27,655 nt of DNA from Flemingiibacterium sp045579105 (GTDB taxonomy: Bacteria > Bacillota > Clostridia > Oscillospirales > CAG-272). The notes beneath the pieces are model-generated. The model saw only the letters and a list, made by a program, of their open reading frames with translations. It searched no databases and had not been told where the DNA came from. The translations under genes and the position numbers were made by a program. The DNA lies in contig JAZNLM010000021.1 of assembly GCA_045579105.1 (NCBI GenBank), positions 1-27,655 of the forward strand. Reading direction: 5' to 3'. Shown here in pieces: positions 21,181 through 27,655 of the stretch (the stretch's first letter is position 1; each line of letters opens with the position of its first letter).

Positions 21181-24138
21181 TTAATTTTCAGATTCGCCCT
21201 GTGCGTTTTCTCTTGCTTCTCTGTCAGCCAGAGTTTCGCCAAGCTCCAGAGTGTCAAGATCAAACTCTTTACGCTTTCTGGTAATTTCCTTGTTGATATC
21301 GTCGATATAGTCAAGCATCGACTCAACAGGATCTGCGTTATTATTGAGTGCATCCAGGAATGCGAACTCTACGTAACGGGTAATAATGTAGCCACCGGGC
21401 ATTTCAGGAATAGTCGCAAGGTTGTTGTACTGCGTCATAATATTTTCGAGATCCTGTGTGGACCACGGCAGCGATGCGATTGCCTCCTTGTTTGCAGTAG
21501 CGAACATTGCACCCTGGCCAACTATAGCAACCTTTTCGTTAGCATAACTGGACTGCGTTTCAGCAGTTGTGTACCAGTCCATGAACTTCCAAGCATTTTC
21601 CTGCTTCTCACACCCTGCCATCATAATGACTGCAGTAACGGTAGAAATAGCGGTGTTGTTGATATTGCCATTTTCGTCCTCCATACCAATAACAGGTATG
21701 AATTCCCAAAGATCGCGAATTTCCGTTGCGAATACGGAAAGCTGATTGTACATCGTTACGTAGTCAGCGAAGATAATAGGCATCTCGCCGGTTCTGAAAC
21801 GGTTAGCCGGATCATACTGATACGGGAATGAATACTGTGTGAAGTACGAGCACAGTGTGTCAAAGGCTTCGAGAGCGAGGTTAGAGTCAAGATTGATTCT
21901 CATACCATCGTCTGCATAAAGCTCGCCGCCCATCTGATATAGGAAGAGCTGAAGTCCGGGCAAGCTGTTCGGGATACCTACTTCCATATGGTTATACTGA
22001 AGAACGGGAACCATCGCCATAAGATCATCCCAAGTCTTAGGGATATCAAGACCAAGTTCTGCGAAGATATCCTTACGGTAGAACATCATCTGGAAGGTCT
22101 GAGTTTCGGGCAAACCGTAAGTTACTCCGTAAAGCGAGAGCGGAACGGTTGCAGATTCCGAAAATCTTGAAGTTACCTCATCAAACGTATCGAAATCGTT
22201 AAGCGGCTGAACTGCGCTTCTGATCGCATACTGAACCGGAATGGTCTGAGCGTTTTCAAGAGCGACATCAGGGCCGGTTCCGGAAAGCGTTGCGGGAAGC
22301 AGTGTACCAACCGCAACAAGACGAAGATTTACGCCTATGTTGGTAACCGAAGTAAACTCATTATCACAAAGAGTACGTACAACCTGTGCTGAGTCTCTGT
22401 CACTTTGCGACCAAACGTCGATAACCGAGTCCTCCTCAAGCTCTGTAGTAGCTCCGAGGTTAGAGTAATCCGCGAAGAACGAACCGACGAACGCACGGAT
22501 CTCAAACCATACCGCCTGGAAGAAGTTCGCTTCTGCCTTCGGGAGTTTTTCACCAACAGGCTGTATCATGATGTAATCGAACAGTACGGGCTGATTTCTT
22601 ACATTGTTAAGCCATGTACCGAGCGTACCAATATTACTCTTGAGGTTACTCATATTCTTTGCAACCTCATCCTCATCGGTCGCCATCTTCTTAAGAATAC
22701 GAGCGATATTGTCGAGCGTTGCAACATTACTTCCCTTACCGCCGTTTATTTCAGTAAGGATTCGGGATACGTCAGAAAGCTCAAGATACTGCTTATACAA
22801 ATCTCTTATAGTATCGGGGATAAGGTTATTGAAGTTGTAGTCGCGGTTAGCATCAGGGTCTGCACCGGTTATCTGAAGGATCTTCAGGTAGTCGTTGTTA
22901 ATAGAGGTAAGTGCTTCCTGAACTCGGCCGATGATATCACTCATGTTGCCGAGAACGACCTCAAATCTGATGGTGTATTCCTTGCCTGCCTCGAAATAGA
23001 ACTGGAAGTTGGTAACTCCGTTGTTAAGGGGAGCTATCTTCCATTCTTCCGAGAAGTTGAACTGCAGATAGTTAGCTTCCTCGAAGGGAATCTCTCCATT
23101 TATGTAGATACGGCGCGAAGTGTACATACCGTTAAGGTCAGCCTGCTTGTAGCGGGGCGCGATCTCGTAAAGTCCGCTCACTTCAGGAGTGAATGAATAT
23201 TCGATCCACTGACCAACACCCTGCCATTTTGTGCCGCCGAGCGAATTGAGCTTGGACAGCGTCGGGCTCTGGGGCTGGGTAAGAGCAGAGGTTCTGTCAT
23301 TCTGCGCGTAAATAGTTTTAGCAGAAGTAGCCTCTGCAAACTCCGCTTGAAGGATTATCGGCTGAGCACCTGCCGCGGCCTGATAACCAGATGCAGCATA
23401 CTCCGCAAGCACCTCCTCGTACGAGGGAAGCTCCTCATACGGATAAAGCGTTATCGTCTTTATGATCAGTTCCTCACGCGTTGCCTCAAGGGAGAGCGTG
23501 TGTGTGCCGGCCTTAAGAACAAGCTCATACGGGTTTACATCATATCCCGTTGAATCCGAGAAAGTGTAGGTCTGCCACGCCGGAACGATAAACTTTTCAG
23601 GTCTGATATCGTTACCGCTTATATCATTCTTAAAGGAAACACTTCCGTCATCAGCGATAACGTAATCGTCGTGCCACACCTTGGTGAGTGAAAGATATCT
23701 GGCGCCTCTGAAGGGATATTCCCCATCAACGCGGAGCCTGCGCTCAATAGACGTGGACTTGCTGTCTGCGGGATAGTTATAGTCTATCTTGATGGCATAC
23801 TTTGCAGTTTCGGGGATTTCAACATCCCACGAAACGTTGCCCGAGCCGGGCGTAAAAAGCGCACCGTCCTCGACCTTGACCGCAGCATCAGTCATTTCCT
23901 TGTTGTAGTCAACGCCGTTTATCACGATCGCTTCCTTTGCACGTGCCACGTCAGCATTTCTCTGTGCGTAGAGCGCATAGGTCTCGGAATTAAGCAGGTC
24001 ACGAACGTCATCGATATCGTATCCGATAGTCGAGCTTTCGCCTGCCTCGTCAGCAAAAGCAGCTGCGCTAAATGCCGAACCGAGCATGATCAATGATAAT
24101 AAAACAGCTATTAACTTTGTTAACTTCGTTTTCTTCAT
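21181..24138 (-). CDS. Large extracellular solute-binding protein with tandem carbohydrate-binding-like domains
   Basis: 985 residues against about 420-550 for usual family 1 sugar-binding proteins. It has a signal peptide (1-29, cut after AFA) with no lipobox cysteine. Two related beta-rich domains follow, about 80-235 and 258-398; they share a motif RRLRVDGEYPFRGARYLSL (about 133-151) against SRRIYINGEIPFEEANYLQF (about 341-360), which points to duplication of a jelly-roll, CBM-like module. A helical part (about 400-560) leads to the binding-protein fold (about 565-960: PATLSGTGPDVAL, YGLPETQTFQMMFYRKDIFA, PKTWDDLM, AWKFMDWYTTAETQ). The C-terminus is acidic. It is the first gene of the operon, with a GGAGG-type ribosome site, and delivers substrate to the permeases downstream. 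The ligand is unknown; a glycan is likely. Confidence 0.9.
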   Translation of the reverse strand: MKKTKLTKLIAVLLSLIMLGSAFSAAAFADEAGESSTIGYDIDDVRDLLNSETYALYAQRNADVARAKEAIVINGVDYNKEMTDAAVKVEDGALFTPGSGNVSWDVEIPETAKYAIKIDYNYPADSKSTSIERRLRVDGEYPFRGARYLSLTKVWHDDYVIADDGSVSFKNDISGNDIRPEKFIVPAWQTYTFSDSTGYDVNPYELVLKAGTHTLSLEATREELIIKTITLYPYEELPSYEEVLAEYAASGYQAAAGAQPIILQAEFAEATSAKTIYAQNDRTSALTQPQSPTLSKLNSLGGTKWQGVGQWIEYSFTPEVSGLYEIAPRYKQADLNGMYTSRRIYINGEIPFEEANYLQFNFSEEWKIAPLNNGVTNFQFYFEAGKEYTIRFEVVLGNMSDIIGRVQEALTSINNDYLKILQITGADPDANRDYNFNNLIPDTIRDLYKQYLELSDVSRILTEINGGKGSNVATLDNIARILKKMATDEDEVAKNMSNLKSNIGTLGTWLNNVRNQPVLFDYIMIQPVGEKLPKAEANFFQAVWFEIRAFVGSFFADYSNLGATTELEEDSVIDVWSQSDRDSAQVVRTLCDNEFTSVTNIGVNLRLVAVGTLLPATLSGTGPDVALENAQTIPVQYAIRSAVQPLNDFDTFDEVTSRFSESATVPLSLYGVTYGLPETQTFQMMFYRKDIFAELGLDIPKTWDDLMAMVPVLQYNHMEVGIPNSLPGLQLFLYQMGGELYADDGMRINLDSNLALEAFDTLCSYFTQYSFPYQYDPANRFRTGEMPIIFADYVTMYNQLSVFATEIRDLWEFIPVIGMEDENGNINNTAISTVTAVIMMAGCEKQENAWKFMDWYTTAETQSSYANEKVAIVGQGAMFATANKEAIASLPWSTQDLENIMTQYNNLATIPEMPGGYIITRYVEFAFLDALNNNADPVESMLDYIDDINKEITRKRKEFDLDTLELGETLADREARENAQGESEN

Positions 24139-24179
24139 TAACCTTTCCTCCTGGTAAGATTTACTTTTATAAGTGAACC

Positions 24180-24222
24180 AATCGGCGTCCGACCGACGCT
24201 ACATCGGTACAGTCCGCCGATT
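24180..24222 (-). promoter_or_regulatory. Structured 5' leader of the ABC operon
   Basis: The outer arms AATCGGCG (24180-24187) and CGCCGATT (24215-24222) enclose an inner ACCGA/TCGGT pair. It begins about 14 nt downstream of the -10 box, so it forms near the 5' end of the operon mRNA. On the plus strand it is followed by TTTTTT and could also stop antisense transcription. Confidence 0.55.
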
Positions 24223-24235
24223 TTTTCATACAAAT

Positions 24236-24264
24236 ATAATAACATAAAAAGCGAAAAAAGTCAA
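24236..24264 (-). promoter_or_regulatory. Promoter of the seven-gene ABC transport operon
   Basis: Minus strand: -35 TTGACT (24259-24264), 17-bp spacer, -10 TATTAT (24236-24241). The leader to the ATG at 24138 is about 90 nt and contains the hairpin at 24180-24222. No other good promoter was found inside the operon. Confidence 0.72.
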
Positions 24265-24670
24265 TAGTACCACTTTGAGGGCAGCATTTTGCGAAAGCCC
24301 ATCATGCATCTTCCACCTCGCAGTCAAACTCGTTCACATTTTCATTTTTCATCTTTTTAACAATTCATTTCGTGTGTCACATAGATGCAACTTGCTATAT
24401 GTAATTTGTATTTACTATTTTATGCAGCGATATTGCCGTTTTTTCGGAAATTTTGTCGTTATTTTTCTAATTTATAGACCTATAGTAATTTTAAATTACC
24501 CGAATACAACACGCAATAGTTTATTCTATAACCTATTGAAGCGCAAAAACCATAGTAATTATGCACAAAAATATCACCTTTTTTTCTACGCATATGCAAC
24601 TTGCACAAACATCTGGCTTTACGCAAGATTTCATCCATATAATTACATTTCATATTTATTTTACCATAAA
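24265..24670. other. AT-rich non-coding gap
   Basis: About 400 bp between the ABC promoter and the iscU terminator, much richer in A and T than the genes around it. I see no coding frame with a ribosome site, no tRNA and no clear structured RNA. An 11-bp direct repeat ATGCAACTTGC occurs at 24385 and 24594, which may be chance. It probably holds regulator sites upstream of the ABC promoter. Confidence 0.6.
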
Positions 24671-24712
24671 AAGAGTAAAAATATACCGCCCTCGCGCAAA
24701 TACGAAGGCGGT
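24671..24712 (-). terminator. Terminator after the iscU/nifU-like gene
   Basis: On the minus strand, ACCGCCTTCG pairs with CGAGGGCGGT (one G-T wobble) around an 8-nt loop (24685-24712), followed by a T-rich ATATTTTTACTCTTTTT tract. Confidence 0.85.
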
Positions 24713-24719
24713 GTTTATA

Positions 24720-25151
24720 TTAGTGATGCTTGGTGCAGGTTGCGCAGTGACCTGCGCAGCCCTTGCGAAGGTCATGTTTTATACCCTTCTTATCGTAGTA
24801 GTTCGCGATAGCTTCTTTTACCGCTTCCTCAGCAAGCACCGAGCAGTGTATCTTCTGAGGCGGAAGCCCGTCAAGTGCCTCGATTACCGCTTTATTGGTA
24901 AGCTTCAGCGCCTCTTCAACAGTCTTACCCTTGATAAGCTCGGTTGCCATGGATGAGGTTGCTATAGCAGCGCCGCAGCCGAAGGTCTTGAATTTTACGT
25001 CCTCAATAACCTCATTTTCGTTAATCTTGAGGTACATTCTCATAATATCACCGCAGGTTGCGTTTCCAACCTCACCAACGGCGTCTGCATTCTCGATCTC
25101 GCCAACATTTCTAGGGTTGGCAAAATGATCCATTACTTTTTCGCTGTACAT
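24720..25151 (-). CDS. Fe-S cluster assembly scaffold, NifU/IscU type, with Cys-rich tail
   Basis: 143 residues. IscU/NifU N-terminal domain proteins assemble 2Fe-2S or 4Fe-4S clusters from sulfur supplied by a cysteine desulfurase. The three ligand cysteines are present: Cys33 in NATCGD, Cys59 in FGCGAA, Cys103 in KIHCSVLAEE, with the conserved Asp35. After the normal end there is an added tail KGCAGHCATCTKHH with Cys132, Cys136 and Cys139 plus histidines. The gene begins 19 nt after nifS and shares its promoter, so enzyme and scaffold are co-expressed. The ATG at 25151 follows AAAGGA. The tail could bind metal, but this is inference. Confidence 0.95.
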   Translation of the reverse strand: MYSEKVMDHFANPRNVGEIENADAVGEVGNATCGDIMRMYLKINENEVIEDVKFKTFGCGAAIATSSMATELIKGKTVEEALKLTNKAVIEALDGLPPQKIHCSVLAEEAVKEAIANYYDKKGIKHDLRKGCAGHCATCTKHH

Positions 25152-25170
25152 AGTTTATATCCTTTCTTAC

Positions 25171-26337
25171 TCACGCGTTGTAAAGCGGGCTCATCATACG
25201 AAGGCGCTCTACGATGGGCGGAAGCTTTTCTAAAATGTAGTCGATATCCTCGTCCGTAGTATCACGACTTATCGAAAGTCGAAGCGAACCGTGAGCCTGC
25301 TCAACGGGTACGCCTATTGTTAAGAGTACGTGCGATGGTTCAAGCGAACTTGACGAGCAAGCCGAACCGGTAGAAGCGCATATGCCTGCCATATCGAGGA
25401 GCAGGAGTAAGCTCTCACCCTCAATAAATTCAAACGATACGTTGACGTTGCCAGGAAGTCTGCCGTCTCTCGGACCATTAAGGCGAGTGCTCGGAAGCTT
25501 GGTTATCTCATTAATAAGACGGTCACGCATTTTTGCAACGCGCTCGTTTTCGCCGATACCTGCCACAGCTTCCTCTAAAGCCTTGGCAAAGCCAACAATG
25601 TACGCCACATTTTCCGTACCGCCGCGACGGCTTCTTTCCTGACCGCCGCCGTCAATAAGATTTTGTATGCGAACGCCGTTTCTGATATAAAGTGCGCCGA
25701 TGCCCTTGGGAGCGTGTATCTTGTGCCCCGACATCGAGAGCATATCAACACCGAGATCTGCAACATTCACAGGGACCGCGCCAACGGCTTGAACCGCATC
25801 GGTAAATACAAACGTCTTGGGGTTTTTCTCTTTTACCGCCGCCGCGATTTCCTTTATAGGCTCAATAGTACCGATTTCGTTGTTCGCGAACATTACCTCA
25901 ACGAGAATTGTGTCAACGCGTACAGCCGCAGCAACCTGCTCGGGTGTTACTCTGCCGTATTCATCAGTGTCGAGGTAAGTTACCTCAAAACCTTCTTTTT
26001 CAAGCGATTCAAGCGCGTGAAGAACGGCATGGTGCTCAATTTTCGTGGATACAATATGTCTGCCTCGGCCCATATGAGCACGAGCTATGCCTTTTATAGC
26101 CCAGTTATCAGCTTCAGAACCGCTTGCGGTAAAGTATATTTCGTTAGGCTTTGCGCCGATGAGAGCGGCTATCTTTTCGCGTGCTTCTGTAATAGCCGCT
26201 TTAGCCTCTCTCCCCTTTTGGTGAAGGCTCGACGGGTTTCCGTAGACGTCGCCGAAGTACGGAAGCATTACGTCAAGCACTGATTTTGATGTGGATGTGG
26301 TTGCCGCATTATCGGCGTAAACCAACCGTTCTGCCAT
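25171..26337 (-). CDS. nifS: Cysteine desulfurase, NifS/IscS type
   Basis: 388 residues, full length. This PLP enzyme removes sulfur from cysteine, giving alanine and an enzyme persulfide for Fe-S assembly. Seen are YADNAATTSTSKSV at the start, NPSSLHQKGREAK, the PLP-binding lysine Lys206 in SGHKIHAPKG, and the catalytic Cys327 in ASTGSACSSSSLEPSHVL with the longer loop typical of the NifS/IscS group. The start ATG 26337 has GAAGGGATG upstream. It is the first gene of a two-gene operon with the scaffold; no iscR, hscA, fdx or nif genes are in the window, so it is probably the housekeeping or a general Fe-S pair rather than for nitrogen fixation. Confidence 0.95.
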   Translation of the reverse strand: MAERLVYADNAATTSTSKSVLDVMLPYFGDVYGNPSSLHQKGREAKAAITEAREKIAALIGAKPNEIYFTASGSEADNWAIKGIARAHMGRGRHIVSTKIEHHAVLHALESLEKEGFEVTYLDTDEYGRVTPEQVAAAVRVDTILVEVMFANNEIGTIEPIKEIAAAVKEKNPKTFVFTDAVQAVGAVPVNVADLGVDMLSMSGHKIHAPKGIGALYIRNGVRIQNLIDGGGQERSRRGGTENVAYIVGFAKALEEAVAGIGENERVAKMRDRLINEITKLPSTRLNGPRDGRLPGNVNVSFEFIEGESLLLLLDMAGICASTGSACSSSSLEPSHVLLTIGVPVEQAHGSLRLSISRDTTDEDIDYILEKLPPIVERLRMMSPLYNA

Positions 26338-26383
26338 GATATTTATTCATCCCTTCAGTTTTGAAAGATAGTTTTATTTTGCA

Positions 26384-26432
26384 GCGGATATGTCCGCAAT
26401 ATTATTGTATACCATTTTGGTGTAGTTTTCAA
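26384..26432 (-). promoter_or_regulatory. Promoter of nifS-iscU with a start-site palindrome
   Basis: Minus strand: -35 TTGAAA (26427-26432), 17-bp spacer, -10 TACAAT (26404-26409). Just downstream, at the expected start, lies the inverted repeat GCGGA (26384-26388), 4 nt, TCCGC (26393-26397), a possible operator or 5' stem-loop. Confidence 0.72.
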
Positions 26433-26471
26433 TGTACAGAAATTGCAAATATTGTAAACATTGTGTGAACA

Positions 26472-26909
26472 TCAGCGGTAAAGCTCCGCCTGCTCGCATG
26501 CAAGCTGATCACAGCGTTCATTGTAAGGGTGGCCCGCATGCCCCTTCACCCATACAAGACTCACCTTGTGCTTGTCGAGTAAAATAAGCAAGCGCTCCCA
26601 CAAATCAGGGTTCAACGCCGGAGATTTGTCAGCTTTTTTCCATCCTTTTTGTTTCCACGAGTAAACCCAACCCTTTTCGATCGAGTCCACCATATATTTT
26701 GAGTCGGACGTAAGCGTAACCTCGCACGGCTCCTTGAGTGCTTCAAGAGCGCTTATCGCCGCGAGCAATTCCATACGGTTGTTAGTAGTGTGAGCTTCAC
26801 CGCCGGACAGCTCTTTTTCAACGCCGCTGTACACAAGAACAGCCCCCCAACCGCCCGGTCCGGGATTGCACTTGCAAGCTCCGTCTGTGTATATATCAAC
26901 GTGCTTCAC
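26472..26909 (-). CDS. rnhA: Ribonuclease HI
   Basis: 145 residues, typical for RNase HI, which cuts the RNA strand of RNA-DNA hybrids in the cytosol. The four metal-binding acidic residues are present: Asp9 in YTDGAC, Glu47 in NRMELLAA, Asp69 in TSDSKY and Asp134 in NERCDQLA, with the catalytic-loop histidine in KGHAGHPYNERCD. The basic handle region GWVYSWKQKGWKKADKSPA is also present, as in E. coli RNase HI. The start is GTG at 26909, 9 nt after GGAAG. The gene has its own consensus promoter and appears monocistronic. No terminator hairpin with a T run was found in the 40 bp after its stop. Confidence 0.96.
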   Translation of the reverse strand: MKHVDIYTDGACKCNPGPGGWGAVLVYSGVEKELSGGEAHTTNNRMELLAAISALEALKEPCEVTLTSDSKYMVDSIEKGWVYSWKQKGWKKADKSPALNPDLWERLLILLDKHKVSLVWVKGHAGHPYNERCDQLACEQAELYR

Positions 26910-26946
26910 GCTCGCTCACTTCCTTACTTTGAACATTACGCAGTAT

Positions 26947-26975
26947 ATTATACCACATTATAGCCGTATTTTCAA
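26947..26975 (-). promoter_or_regulatory. Promoter of rnhA
   Basis: Minus strand: -35 TTGAAA (26970-26975), 17-bp spacer, -10 TATAAT (26947-26952). It lies about 40 bp before the GTG start at 26909. Confidence 0.8.
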
Positions 26976-27021
26976 ATGCTTATAATTGTTCGCGCGATTT
27001 TTCTACAACAGACAAATGCGC

Positions 27022-27047
27022 AGGGATACGGACTGCGCCGTATCCCT
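27022..27047 (-). terminator. Hairpin after purL
   Basis: A perfect 10-bp stem AGGGATACGG (27022-27031) with CCGTATCCCT (27038-27047) and a 6-nt loop, 8 bp past the purL stop. On the minus strand it is followed by GCGCATTTGTCTG, a poor T tract, so termination may be partial. On the plus strand it ends in TTTT. Confidence 0.65.
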
Positions 27048-27055
27048 TTTGTGCA

Positions 27056-27655
27056 TTATTTAAAATACTTAACGCCGGACTCGAAGATCTTCTGATCCTT
27101 GTCGCCCTCAATGTTTACAGCCACATTCTTACCAATACGCTCACTGTGTCCCATCTTACCGAGAATACGTCCGTCAGGACTTAAAATACCCTCTATAGCG
27201 TAAGTGGAGCCGTTGGGATTATAGCGGATATCCATAGTGGGGTTTCCGTCCATATCAACGTACTGCGTTGCAATCTGACCGTTAGCGGCAAGGCTTCTTA
27301 CAAGCTCCTCGCTTGCCCAGAAGCGTCCCTCACCGTGAGATATCGGAATAGAGTGAATATCTCCTGCATTTACGCCTGCCAGCCACGGAGACTTGTTCGA
27401 TGCGATACGGGTACGAACCATCATGGACTGATGACGTCCGATTGCGTTGAAGGTAAGTGTCGGGCAGTCAGCTCTCATCTCGTCCATAATCTTGCCGTAC
27501 GGAAGAAGTCCGGACTTAACGAGTGCCTGGAATCCGTTACAGATACCGAGTGCAAGACCGTCACGCTGTTCGAGAAGACGGGTTACCGCCTCCTTAACGC
27601 GAGGATTGCGGAGCACCGCGGTTATAAACTTACCGGAACCGTCAGGCTCATCACC
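27056..27655 (-). CDS. purL: Phosphoribosylformylglycinamidine synthase, C-terminal glutaminase part, cut by window edge
   Basis: The last 199 residues are visible; the rest of the protein lies beyond base 27655, and the frame is open to the edge (GDEPDGSGKFITAVLRNPRV). It is the PurQ-like glutaminase domain of a single-chain PurL, which makes FGAM from FGAR, glutamine and ATP in purine synthesis. Seen are the nucleophile in ALGICNGFQALVKSG, PISHGEGRF, and the His/Glu pair in KMGHSERIG near the C-terminus, so the catalytic set is complete. The C-terminal KIFESGVKYF is typical of clostridial single-chain enzymes. Any apparent start inside the window (GTG at 27616) is internal. Confidence 0.94.
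   Translation of the reverse strand, partial: GDEPDGSGKFITAVLRNPRVKEAVTRLLEQRDGLALGICNGFQALVKSGLLPYGKIMDEMRADCPTLTFNAIGRHQSMMVRTRIASNKSPWLAGVNAGDIHSIPISHGEGRFWASEELVRSLAANGQIATQYVDMDGNPTMDIRYNPNGSTYAIEGILSPDGRILGKMGHSERIGKNVAVNIEGDKDQKIFESGVKYFK

Noticed and set aside
24385..24604. 11-bp direct repeat ATGCAACTTGC, two copies 209 bp apart
   Set aside because: Only two copies in AT-rich sequence with no further structure; not enough for an attachment site, iteron or CRISPR claim.
24275..24811. 178-codon plus-strand frame in the AT-rich gap
   Set aside because: No ribosome site or promoter, composition like non-coding DNA, and it runs antisense into the iscU gene across its terminator.

Overview
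The window looks like chromosomal DNA of a low-to-mid GC anaerobic Firmicute, most likely a gut-type Clostridia (Oscillospirales or a relative). The evidence is a perfect CIRCE element before groES-groEL, consensus sigma-A promoters (TTGACA/TTGAAA, 17-18 bp, TATAAT), strong AGGAGG-type ribosome sites, rho-independent terminators, a NifS/NifU-type Fe-S assembly pair, single-chain PurL and multi-permease sugar ABC genes. No tRNA, rRNA, CRISPR array, insertion sequence or phage gene was seen. Taxonomy is inference from these traits only.

Layout. 1-570: 5' part of a minus-strand flavoprotein gene with an Fe-S type cysteine motif. 713-2860: groES-groEL on the minus strand with promoter, CIRCE operator and terminator. 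3005-5098: two plus-strand transporters, a sodium:amino-acid symporter and a compact formate/nitrite channel. 5177-10462: a two-gene carbamoyl-phosphate synthase operon. 10465-12064: a TetR-family regulator and a DegV fatty-acid-binding protein that share a palindromic operator. 12072-24264: a seven-gene, roughly 12 kb minus-strand ABC-transport operon. 24671-26432: nifS and an iscU/nifU-like gene. 26472-26975: ribonuclease HI. 27022-27655: the 3' end of purL.

The most unusual locus is 5257-10422. The CarA-like subunit keeps the catalytic cysteine of its glutaminase domain but has replaced the catalytic His-Glu pair and several glutamine-contact residues. The downstream CarB is complete and runs in one open frame into a complete diaminopimelate epimerase (DapF), a 1356-residue CarB-DapF fusion. 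Together they suggest a carbamoyl-phosphate synthase that takes free ammonia, or nitrogen from another donor, and is physically tied to the lysine/peptidoglycan branch. The PurL glutaminase at the other end of the window keeps all its catalytic residues, so the CarA change is not a property of every glutaminase in this genome.

The ABC operon is read from a promoter at about 24236-24264 to a bidirectional terminator at 12031-12064. In transcription order it holds a very large solute-binding protein with two carbohydrate-binding-like domains, a MalF/MalG-like permease pair, an NHL-propeller/TPR/Yip1 membrane protein, a secreted DUF5696-type protein that may be a glycoside-hydrolase-like barrel, and a second MalF/MalG-like pair. 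It has no ATPase and no recognisable classical hydrolase, so it probably borrows a shared MsmX-type ATPase. The substrate is unknown; a complex glycan or oligosaccharide is the best guess.
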